Position numbers and translations under genes: made by a program. Of a stretch of DNA of 14,430 nt, positions 1-7,700 are shown piece after piece. The notes under the pieces were generated by a model. It was given only the letters and a program-made list of their open reading frames with translations. It had not been told where the DNA came from and did no database searches. The DNA is from Planctomycetota bacterium (lineage in GTDB: Bacteria; Planctomycetota; MHYJ01; JACPRB01), in assembly GCA_023261405.1 (NCBI GenBank), contig JAHFOZ010000080.1, positions 1 through 14,430 on the forward strand, in the 5' to 3' direction. How positions within the stretch are numbered: position 1 is the stretch's first letter; each line of letters begins with the position of its first letter.

Positions 1-1232
1 ACTTCGTCAGGGGCGGCGCGACCGCCAGCGTCGCCGCGCTCGCCTCCGCGCCGATGGTGTACGCCACGCAGAACGAGCCGACCCTCAAGGTCGGGCTGAT
101 CGGCTGCGGGGGCCGCGGCACCGGCGCCGCGGACAACTGCATGGAGTCGTCCAAGAACGTGCAGCTCATCGCCATGGGCGACATGTTCAAGGACCGCCTC
201 GACGGCTGCCGCAAGCAGATGTCGAAGCACGAGGGGTACAAGGTCCAGGACGACCACGTCTTCACGGGATTCGACGCGTACAAGAAGGTGCTGGACACGG
301 GCATCGACATGGTGATCCTCGCCACGCCCCCCGGGTTCCGGCCGATCCACTTCGCGGCGGCGATCGACGCGGGGAAGCACGTCTTCTTCGAGAAGCCGGT
401 CGCCGTGGACCCCGTCGGCATCCGGAAGGTCATGGAGTACGGCAAGAAGGCGAAGGAGAAGAAGCTCGCGGTCGTCACCGGCACCCAGCGCCGGCATGAG
501 TCGCAGTACATGGAGACGATCAAGCGGATCCACGACGGTGCGATCGGCGACATCGTCGCGGCCCGCGCCTACTGGAACGGCTCGACCCCGTGGGTCAAGC
601 CGCGCCAGCCGGGCCAGAGCGACATGGAGTACCAGCTCCGGAACTGGTACTTCTTTGCGTGGCTCTGCGGGGACCACATCGTGGAGCAGCACGTCCACAA
701 CCTGGACGTCATGAACTGGGTGCTGCGCGGGCACCCGGAGAAGGCCGTCGCGGTGGGCGGCCGCTCGCAGCGCACCGGGCCGGAGTTCGGCAACGCGTGG
801 GACAACTTCGGCGTGGATTTCACGTGGCCGAACGACGTCCACGTGCTCAGCATGTGCCGCCACTGGTCGGGCTGCCCCGGCAACGTGAGCGAGGCGGTGG
901 TGGGAACCAAGGGCAAGAGCAACTGCTCCAACAGCATCGACGGCCAGACCAAGTGGCACTTCGACGGGAAGAACAACAAGCCGTACGTGCAGGAGCACGC
1001 GGACCTCATCGCGAGCATCCGGAACGGGAACCCGCTGAACGAGGCGCAGCAGGTCGCGGAGAGCACCCTGACAGCCATCATGGGACGCGAGGCGGCCTAC
1101 ACGGGGCAGGAGATCAAGTGGAACGAGTTCCTGAACTCAGACCTCGATCTCACGCCGCCCAAGTACGAGTTCGGCGAGCTGGCCGAGCTCCCGACCCCCG
1201 TGCCGGGCGCCAAGGCGGCGAAGAAGAAGTGA
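1..1232 (+). CDS. Gfo/Idh/MocA family oxidoreductase, Tat-exported (5' partial)
   Basis: Predicted NAD(P)-dependent sugar or inositol-type dehydrogenase of the Gfo/Idh/MocA superfamily. The frame is open from base 3 to the window edge and reads FVRGGATASVAALASAP before the first ATG (54). This is the hydrophobic part of a Tat signal whose arginine pair lies outside the window, and bases 1-2 (ac) would fit an Asp codon of an RRDF motif. The ATG at 54 is therefore not the start. Counting from that Met, the Rossmann glycine motif GLIGCGGRGTG is at 14-24, the family EKP (cofactor/substrate lysine) at 113-115, and the catalytic-region block GDHIVEQHVHNLD follows. The C-terminus ends in a lysine-rich tail. 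The substrate cannot be told from sequence. It is followed directly by a paralog, and its stop TGA overlaps a possible GTG start at 1229. Family assignment is secure; export is inferred from the partial signal. Confidence 0.93.
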   Translation, partial: FVRGGATASVAALASAPMVYATQNEPTLKVGLIGCGGRGTGAADNCMESSKNVQLIAMGDMFKDRLDGCRKQMSKHEGYKVQDDHVFTGFDAYKKVLDTGIDMVILATPPGFRPIHFAAAIDAGKHVFFEKPVAVDPVGIRKVMEYGKKAKEKKLAVVTGTQRRHESQYMETIKRIHDGAIGDIVAARAYWNGSTPWVKPRQPGQSDMEYQLRNWYFFAWLCGDHIVEQHVHNLDVMNWVLRGHPEKAVAVGGRSQRTGPEFGNAWDNFGVDFTWPNDVHVLSMCRHWSGCPGNVSEAVVGTKGKSNCSNSIDGQTKWHFDGKNNKPYVQEHADLIASIRNGNPLNEAQQVAESTLTAIMGREAAYTGQEIKWNEFLNSDLDLTPPKYEFGELAELPTPVPGAKAAKKK

Positions 1233-1266
1233 AGCAGGTCTCGCGGCGCGAGTTCCTCCGGACCCG

Positions 1267-1272
1267 AAGGAG
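1267..1272 (+). promoter_or_regulatory. Shine-Dalgarno fixing the start of the second oxidoreductase
   Basis: AAGGAG lies 7 bases upstream of the ATG at 1280. It is one of the few good ribosome binding sites in the window. It favours ATG 1280 over the in-frame GTG at 1229, which has no comparable site. Confidence 0.7.
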
Positions 1273-1279
1273 AAGCAGC

Positions 1280-2548
1280 ATGGGCGACACCGTTTCGAGG
1301 CGGGATTTCGTGAAGACGGGGATGTCGGTGAGCGCGGCCACGCTGGCCGGTTGCGCGCCCCTCGTGCACGCCGGCGGGCAGGAGGCGACGCTCAAGATCG
1401 GCCTCGTGGGTTGCGGGGGCCGGGGGACGGGGGCCGCCGAGAACTGCATGAATTCCGCGAAGAACGTCCAGCTCGTCGCCCTGGGGGACATGTTCGCGGA
1501 CAAGATCAAGACCGCGCGGAAGAACCTTTCCGCGCAGGGGCACGACGGCTACAAGGTCCAGGACGACACTTGTTTCAGCGGGCCAGAGGCATACAAGAAG
1601 GTCATCGACGCGGTGGACCTGGTGCTCTTCGCGACGCCGCCGGGGTTCAGGCCCATTCATCTCGCGGCGGCGGTGGAGGCCGGGAAGCACGTCTTCATCG
1701 AGAAGCCGGTGGCCGTCGATCCCGTGGGCATCCGGAAGGTGATCGAGGCGGGCGAGAAGGCGAAGGCCAAGAAGGTGGCGGTCGTGGCGGGCACGCAGTA
1801 CCGGCACCAGACCAGCTTCATGGAGACGATCAAGCGGATCCACGAGGGTGCGATCGGGAAGATCATCTCGGGGCGCGCCTACTACAACACCGGCACGCTC
1901 TGGAGCAAGCCGCGCACGAAGGACATGACGGACACCGAGTACCAGCTCCGCAACTGGCTCTATTTCGACTACCTGTCGGGCGATCACTTCGTGGAGCAGC
2001 ACATCCACACGATCGACGTCACGGACTGGGCGATGGGGGCTCACCCGGTGAAGGCGGTGGGCGTGGGCGGGCGGCAGGTGCGTACGGGGAACCAGTTCGG
2101 CAACGTCTACGACCACTTCGCCGTGGATTACGAGTACCCGGACGGCCGGCACGTGACGAGCATGGCGCGGCAGTTCGCCCAGACCCCCGGCCATGTCGGG
2201 GCCTACTTCGAGGGCGCGGACGGCGAGGCCAACGTCTACGCCGCCACGATCTCGGGAAAGAACGCCTGGAAGTTCGACGGGAAGATCTCCATCGCTGATG
2301 CCTACATCCGGGAGCACACTGATCTCGTGGAGAGCATCCGGTCGGGCAAGCCGCTCAACGAGGCCGCGCAGGTGGCGCAGACCACGCTGACGGCCATCAT
2401 GGGCCGCGAGGCGGCTTACACGGGCAAGGTCGTCACCTGGGAGGAGATGGAGAAATCCGACCTGGTGCTGGCCCCCACGAACATGGAAAAGCTGGAGTTC
2501 GGCCCCGTCGCCATCCGCCCCGTCCCCATGCCCGGCCAGGAACGCTGA
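1280..2548 (+). CDS. Gfo/Idh/MocA family oxidoreductase, Tat-exported paralog
   Basis: A 422-residue predicted NAD(P)-dependent dehydrogenase, obviously a paralog of the preceding gene; most blocks align without gaps and well over half the residues match by eye. Visible features are a twin-arginine motif SRRDFV at residues 6-11, a short hydrophobic stretch, then the Rossmann motif GLVGCGGRGTG, the conserved EKP in FIEKPVAVDP, and the block GDHFVEQHIHTID. The signal contains LAGC at 22-25, a good lipobox, so the mature protein could be a Tat lipoprotein; the first paralog lacks this cysteine. I chose ATG 1280 for its AAGGAG site. The frame remains open upstream, and a GTG at 1229 (overlapping the previous stop as GTGA) would add 17 residues with a second Tat motif, SRREFLRT. 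Probably co-transcribed with the upstream paralog. The substrate is unknown. Confidence 0.93.
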   Translation: MGDTVSRRDFVKTGMSVSAATLAGCAPLVHAGGQEATLKIGLVGCGGRGTGAAENCMNSAKNVQLVALGDMFADKIKTARKNLSAQGHDGYKVQDDTCFSGPEAYKKVIDAVDLVLFATPPGFRPIHLAAAVEAGKHVFIEKPVAVDPVGIRKVIEAGEKAKAKKVAVVAGTQYRHQTSFMETIKRIHEGAIGKIISGRAYYNTGTLWSKPRTKDMTDTEYQLRNWLYFDYLSGDHFVEQHIHTIDVTDWAMGAHPVKAVGVGGRQVRTGNQFGNVYDHFAVDYEYPDGRHVTSMARQFAQTPGHVGAYFEGADGEANVYAATISGKNAWKFDGKISIADAYIREHTDLVESIRSGKPLNEAAQVAQTTLTAIMGREAAYTGKVVTWEEMEKSDLVLAPTNMEKLEFGPVAIRPVPMPGQER

Positions 2549-2567
2549 TTCGGCGGCCCCCGGAGTA

Positions 2568-2594
2568 TGATAAAGTAAACTGTTTACTTTATCA
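2568..2594. repeat. Perfect 13-bp inverted repeat between convergent genes
   Basis: The arms TGATAAAGTAAAC (2568-2580) and GTTTACTTTATCA (2582-2594) are perfectly complementary around one central base (T2581). The site begins 20 bases after the stop of the second oxidoreductase and ends 4 bases before the stop of the ApbE gene on the other strand. It is strikingly AT-rich in GC-rich surroundings. Its position suits a bidirectional terminator, but the one-base spacer, AT-rich stem and lack of a following T-run are atypical. The near-perfect dyad looks more like an operator for a dimeric helix-turn-helix repressor. The structure is certain; the role is open. Confidence 0.8.
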
Positions 2595-2598
2595 GACT

Positions 2599-3573
2599 CT
2601 ACTTCTTCCGGGTGAAACCGGGGGTTGTTGCGGTGCAGGGGCGGCCCGCCTCCTCCCAGCGCATCCAGGCCTCGACCCCCGGGAGATCCTCCGCCAGGCG
2701 CAGGCCGCGTTCGGGGCCGAGGACCGAGATCGTGGTCGAGAGCGCGTCCGCGCTCATTCCGTCGGGAGCCAGGACCGTGACGAGCTCCCGGCGGGTGAGG
2801 CCCAGGCCCGTCGACGGATCCACGATGTGCGAGTATCGTTTCCCGTCCAGGATCACGAACTGGTCCCAGTCGCCCGAGGTCGACACGCCGCAGCGGGAGA
2901 GCACGAGGATCTGCTCCGTGTCCGCCACGCGGATCCGCCACCCCGGACGGCCCGGGGGCGGATCGCCGAGGGCCATGCCACCGCCGGTATCGACGAACGC
3001 GCTCGTAAGGCCGTGCCGCGCCAGGACCGCGAGCGCCCGGTCGCAGGCGTATCCCTTGGCGATCGCGCCGAGGTCGAGGATCATTCCAGACTTCGCGAGT
3101 TCCGCGGTGCGGGCGGCCGGGTCGAGCCGCAGGTTCTTCGAGCCCGTCATTACGATGGCAGTCCGCAGCTCTTCCGGGGAGGGCATCCTGCGCTCCTTCC
3201 GCGCCCGACGCCACAGGCGGACGAGGTGGCCCACCGTGACATCGAAGGCCCCGCCAGAGAGCTCCGAGTAGTGCTGCGAGGCGGTCAGGACCTCGAGGAG
3301 TTCGAGAGAGACCTTCTGCGGGCCGGACCCTGCAGACGCGCTCAGCCGGCTGAGTTCGCTTTCGGGCTTGTAGTCGCTCATCCGGGCGTCAATCGCGGCG
3401 ATTTCCGCGAAGGCCGCGTGCGCCGCCTCGTCCGCCTTCTCCGGCGAGGGGGCGTAAAGGGTGACCCCCACCTTCGTCCCCATGTGGGACTCGGTGAATT
3501 TGTACTCCGAGAGGGGCTGCTCTTCGGGTAGACTGCACGACCCAAGGAGACACAAAACGAGGGCGGCTCTCAT
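2599..3573 (-). CDS. apbE: FAD:protein FMN transferase (ApbE family) lipoprotein
   Basis: A 324-residue ApbE-type flavin transferase, which attaches FMN from FAD to Thr/Ser of extracytoplasmic flavoprotein domains using Mg2+. Family motifs appear in order: MGT (31-33), SDYKPESELSRL (66-77), GGAFDVTVG (107-115), GAIAKGYACD (169-178), VDTGGGMALG (194-203), HIVDPSTG (249-256) and the metal-site segment SADALSTT (274-281). The N-terminus MRAALVLCLLGSC carries a very short signal with lipobox LGSC (Cys13), which fits ApbE proteins that are lipoproteins. The Met at 3573 is chosen because it begins this signal; the frame stays open upstream only as a shadow of the divergent gene. Length is normal for the family. 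No flavoprotein target (Rnf, Nqr, FMN-binding domain) is visible in the window. No Shine-Dalgarno is evident, and 24 bp separate it from the divergent methyltransferase. Confidence 0.95.
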   Translation of the reverse strand: MRAALVLCLLGSCSLPEEQPLSEYKFTESHMGTKVGVTLYAPSPEKADEAAHAAFAEIAAIDARMSDYKPESELSRLSASAGSGPQKVSLELLEVLTASQHYSELSGGAFDVTVGHLVRLWRRARKERRMPSPEELRTAIVMTGSKNLRLDPAARTAELAKSGMILDLGAIAKGYACDRALAVLARHGLTSAFVDTGGGMALGDPPPGRPGWRIRVADTEQILVLSRCGVSTSGDWDQFVILDGKRYSHIVDPSTGLGLTRRELVTVLAPDGMSADALSTTISVLGPERGLRLAEDLPGVEAWMRWEEAGRPCTATTPGFTRKK

Positions 3574-3597
3574 GGCCGGCCCACGATAGCACAGCCC
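3574..3597. promoter_or_regulatory. 24-bp divergent intergenic gap with weak -10-like element
   Basis: The whole gap between the apbE start (minus) and the DNA methyltransferase start (plus) is 24 bp. On the minus strand TATCGT (plus 3583-3588) could be a -10, which would place transcription start within a few bases of the apbE ATG. No clear plus-strand -10, no -35 and no ribosome binding site are visible. Any promoters must extend into the coding regions, or the transcripts are leaderless or nearly so. This is suggestive only. Confidence 0.25.
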
Positions 3598-4755
3598 ATG
3601 AGCGGTCGCAAACGCAGCTTGAGCCAGTCCGGGGGACCCTGCAGGCTCTCCGGCGATCCCGAGCAGGCCCAGCTCCTCGCGACCACGCTCGCCGTCGACA
3701 CCGCCGCGAAGCCCCCGCTGACCCACAGCTTCCACGCCTACCCCGCGCGCATGCACCCCGAGACGGCCCACCGGATCCTCAAGGCCTTCCCGGAAGGGCC
3801 GGTCCTCGACCCGTTCCTGGGAGGAGGCACCACGGCGCTCGAGGCGGTGCGCGCCGGCCGCCCGTTTGCCGGATCGGACATCTCCCGAGTGGCGCTCGAA
3901 ATCGCGTGGGCGAGGACCCGCGTCATGATCCCGGCGAAGTGCCGCGAGATCGAGGCGGCGGGCCACGTCCTGGCCGACCGCGCCTGGCAGGATGACGAGC
4001 ACGGGGAGTTTCGCTGGCCCCCCTGGGCCCTCGCCGAGCGTGAATGGTACGACGCCCACACCCTGCGGGAGATCTGCCTCTTGAAGGCCCTCATCGACCT
4101 CGAGGAGCCGTCGCTCCGCCGCTTCCACACCTGCGTCCTCTGCTCGATCGTGGTGAAGTTCTCCCGCCAGATCAGCGAGAGCGATCCCCGGATGGACGCG
4201 AACCACAGGCCCCGCGCCCGCCACGGCATCTTCCGGGCGTTTCAGGACCGGGCGTCCGAGCTCACGAAGGGCCTGCTGCTCCTAAGTTCCGACCTCTACA
4301 AGCGCAAGGTGGCGTTCGTCGAGCCGGAGCTGACGGTCGGCGACGCGCGCACGTTCAAACCTTCGATCGCCCCCGCGCTCGTGCTCACCTCGCCCCCGTA
4401 CGCCGGGACGTACACGTACTCCGTGCACCATGCCCGGCAGGCCCCGCTTCTCGGCGAGCCGCCTCCCACGGGTCCCGCCGAGATCGGCGCGCGCCGCTCC
4501 CAGGGCCGCGGATACCGGGAGGACATGCAGGCCGTCCTCAAGAACCTCCTCGAGACCCTGGCGCCGGGAGGGCGGATCGCGATCCAGGTGGGGGACGGGC
4601 TCGTGGAGGGTCAGCCCCTCAAGGCCGATCAGCTCTTTGCAGAGCTGGCGGGGAAGCTGGGGGGCAAGGTGGTGGCGGGCGCATCCCAGCGGCGCCGCGA
4701 CTGGTCGGGCGGCCCGCCCCGCGAGGAGCACCTCCTGCTGATCACGCGCGCGTGA
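3598..4755 (+). CDS. Orphan DNA methyltransferase, TSPPY (amino-MTase) type
   Basis: A 385-residue S-adenosylmethionine-dependent DNA amino-methyltransferase, probably N4-cytosine or N6-adenine. It carries HSFHAYPARMHPE near residues 43-55, an AdoMet-binding motif I LDPFLGGGTT at 70-79, a region of about 190 residues that may hold target recognition, and the catalytic motif IV TSPPY at 264-268 followed by AGTYTYSVHHA. A distal EIGARRSQGR segment recalls related DNA methylases. Having motif I before motif IV with a long insert resembles the alpha-type motif order. SPPY is more typical of N4-cytosine enzymes, but the target base cannot be assigned. No restriction endonuclease or specificity subunit is adjacent, so it looks solitary. 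ATG 3598 has no obvious ribosome binding site. The gene ends 3 bp before the convergent amidohydrolase stop. An RNA-modifying role (Trm11-like fold) is a less likely alternative. Confidence 0.85.
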   Translation: MSGRKRSLSQSGGPCRLSGDPEQAQLLATTLAVDTAAKPPLTHSFHAYPARMHPETAHRILKAFPEGPVLDPFLGGGTTALEAVRAGRPFAGSDISRVALEIAWARTRVMIPAKCREIEAAGHVLADRAWQDDEHGEFRWPPWALAEREWYDAHTLREICLLKALIDLEEPSLRRFHTCVLCSIVVKFSRQISESDPRMDANHRPRARHGIFRAFQDRASELTKGLLLLSSDLYKRKVAFVEPELTVGDARTFKPSIAPALVLTSPPYAGTYTYSVHHARQAPLLGEPPPTGPAEIGARRSQGRGYREDMQAVLKNLLETLAPGGRIAIQVGDGLVEGQPLKADQLFAELAGKLGGKVVAGASQRRRDWSGGPPREEHLLLITRA

Positions 4756-4758
4756 GGA

Positions 4759-7700
4759 TCACTTCAACCCGGATTTCTTCGGAGCGTCGGGGCGCTGCTT
4801 GAACTTCTCGTACGAGCGCGTGTGTTTCGAATCGAGCGGCACGGCCCGCCCCGCAATGAACTCGTAGACGATGTCCGTGACGACCTCGAGCGGATCCCCC
4901 GTGGTCACGATGAGGTCCGCCGCCTTGCCCACCTCGAGGCTCCCGACACGGTCAGCCACCCCAAGGATCTCCGCGGGATAGATCGTCACCGCCTTGAGGG
5001 CTTCATCGCGCGGCAGGCCGTAGGCCGAGGCCCAGGCTGCATGATACGGGGTGTTCCGCGAATTCCCGGCGAAGGAGTCCGCCGAGCTGATGGCGAATTT
5101 CACGCCCGCCTTCGAAAGCCGCGCGGCATTCGAAAACGTCGCCGTGTACGGGTCATGGGCCTGCCCGGGGAGTTCCATCACGCCCCCGATGATCACGGGG
5201 ACTTTCTTCTCGGCAAGCAGGGAGGCCACCTGCCAAGCGTCCCGTCCGCCGGAGATCACCGTCTTCAGGTTGAACTCACCGGCGAACTTCAGGGCCGCCC
5301 GTATCTCCTTCGCAGTGTTGGCCTCGAAGACCACGGGGCGTTCGCCCCGGACATAGGGGAGCATCGCTTCCAGCTTGAGGTCGCGGGGCTTGCCGTCATA
5401 ACGCTTCGCCGCTGAGAACGGCTCACGGAACTCCTTGAGGTGTCTCTCGTCCTCGGCCTTCGTCTCGTCCGTGTCCCTGTGGACCGGCATGTTCACGTGC
5501 AGCGCGAAGACCTCCTTGAGGGCCATGTCCGCGGGCACCCAGCCGTCGAGGCGGATGACGGCGCTCTGGCCCGCGATCATGCCGCCGACCGGCGCGCTGA
5601 GGACGCTCGTGATGCCGTTGGCGCGCGTCACGGGGATCATGTCGCTGTGAGGGTTGACGGCCGTGAGGGCCTTGAGATCGGGCTGTATGCCGCCGATCTC
5701 CGTCTCGTCCCTCGTGCCCGCCACGGAGCCGATCTCCGCGAGGCCCATCGACGTGTGGGCATCCATGAGGCCTGGGTAGACGTGCAGGTTTGTGGCGTCG
5801 ATTTCCGCGGCCCCCGGCGGAGTTGATACGTTCCGTCCCAGGGCCGCGATCTTGCCGTCGCTGATGACGATCGTGCCGTTGAACGACTGGTCCGTCACGG
5901 GATGGATCCGGGCGTTGCGGATCGCCACCGGGCCCGAGGGAGGCAATGGCAGCGGCATGCGGAGAGGGCGGTCCGCGAGCGTGAAGCCGGGGGAGGCGTT
6001 CCGGGGAACATCCCGGTCCTCGAAGTAGACCTCTCCGTCGATCAGGGTCATCACGCAGCGGCTGTAGGGAGAGAGCGGGTGGCCGTTGTAGATCGCAAGA
6101 TCGGCGTCCTTGCCCTTCTCGATCGATCCGGCGAATCGGTCGATCCCGAGCTGCCGGGCCGGGTTGATCGTGACCAGCGCGATCGCTTCCTGCTCGGTCA
6201 GCCCTCCGTACTTCATCGTCTTTCCCGCCTCGACGTTCAGGTGTCGGATCTGCTCGGGGCTGTCCGAGTTGATGGAGGTGAGGATCCCCGCGCGGGTCAT
6301 GAGGGCCGCGTTGTAGGGGATCGCCTCGAAGGCCTCGATCTTGTAGGCCCACCAGTCGCTGAACGTGGACGCGCCGGTCCCGGCCGCGGCGATCTCGGGT
6401 GCCACGCGGTAGCCTTCCAGGACGTGCTGAAGGGTCTGAATCCTGAACCCGAAGTCCTTCGCGACCTGCAGGATCATGAGGATCTCGTCCGCACGGTAGG
6501 AGTGGCAGTGGACGAGGATGTCGCCCTTCATGATGGAGACGAGCGTCTCAAGGCGGAGGTCGCGTCGCGTGAGCGGATCGGCCTTGAGGGTCTTCTCGTA
6601 TTCCTGCGCCTCGGTGAACGCGCGCCGGTAGACCGCCTCCATCCCCATCCGCGTGTTGGGGAAGCGCTTGCCCCGGTTCTGGTTGAAGTTGGACTGCTTG
6701 GGGTTCTCGCCGAGCGCGAACTTCACGCCCCGCGGGGCGTCGTGGAAGAGGATCTCCTGCGGCAGCTTTCCGTACTTCAGCTTGATCACGGCGTTCTGGC
6801 CGCCGATCGCGTTCGCGCTTCCGTGCAGGATGTTCGCCGAGGTCACGCCGCCGGCGAGCGCCCGGTACATGGCCACGTCGCGGGGGTCGATCACGTCGCG
6901 CACCCGGACCTCCGGGGTGACGGACTGGGTTCCTTCGTTCAGGCCGCCGTCGGTGCAGATGTGGGAGTGCCAGTCGATGATGCCGGGCATGACGTGGAGA
7001 CCGGCCCCGTCAATCACGGTGACGCCGGGAGGGGCAGGGGCGGCGGCGCCAACGGCGACGATCTTCCCGCCCCGCACCAGGAGGGAGCCACCCTGGAGAG
7101 TACCCGCACCGGAAACGGTGTGCAGGACGGCGCCCCTGATGAGGACGTTCCCGCCGGTGCGTGTCTTCGGGACGCGATCGGCATCCAGTTCCACGTCCCT
7201 GTCGTCGGACGCGGCGACGGGCGGCTCGTCCTTCTTCTCCGCTTTCTTTTCTTCCTTCTTGTCGTCCTTCTTCGCCTCGAACTCGAACTTGCGGCCGTCC
7301 GCGAAGACGTAGCGCACGGCGGCCTTCTTGTCGCCGAGCGGGCTCGTGAGGACCGTGAGGTTCGCGGCCTTGCCCTTCTGGATCGTGCCGTGGGTCGCGC
7401 GCAGGCCGAAGAGGCGGGCGGGGGAGGTGGTGAGCGCGGCGAGGGCCGCCTCGGGTTTGAGCCCCTTCTCGACGCGCCGGGCGACGGCGGCGAGGGTCTC
7501 GGAGGGCGAGCCCAGGCCGGCGCTGGAGAAGCAGAATCGGACGTTCGCCTCGTGGAGCTTCTGGGCGCAGCGGATCGCCTCGTCATCGAGTCGCTCGCGC
7601 TCGCGAAGGAGCTTCGCGGGCTCCGGCGCGTCATCATCCTTCTTCTTCGGGCGCTCCTTCGGGAGCCTGAGGGTCAGGACTACCGGGATGTCCTTCTCGT

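Noticed and set aside
590..1279. Upstream extension of the second oxidoreductase frame through the first gene
   Set aside because: The extension is an out-of-frame reading of the first oxidoreductase, with no homology-like motifs. Translation starts at 1280, or at most at GTG 1229.
1..2548. A long direct repeat from recent tandem gene duplication
   Set aside because: The two oxidoreductases are clearly paralogs, but they differ at many amino-acid positions and in several loops. It is an old duplication, not a recent repeat.
2549..2598. A standard rho-independent terminator at the convergent gene ends
   Set aside because: A hairpin is possible, but the stem is AT-rich, the loop is a single base and no separate T-run follows in either direction, so I list it as an inverted repeat without assigning termination.
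1097..3214. A 705-codon open frame on the minus strand running across the second oxidoreductase and into apbE
   Set aside because: Its translation is Arg/Pro/His-rich without motifs, it ignores the gene boundaries, and it conflicts with two well-supported genes.
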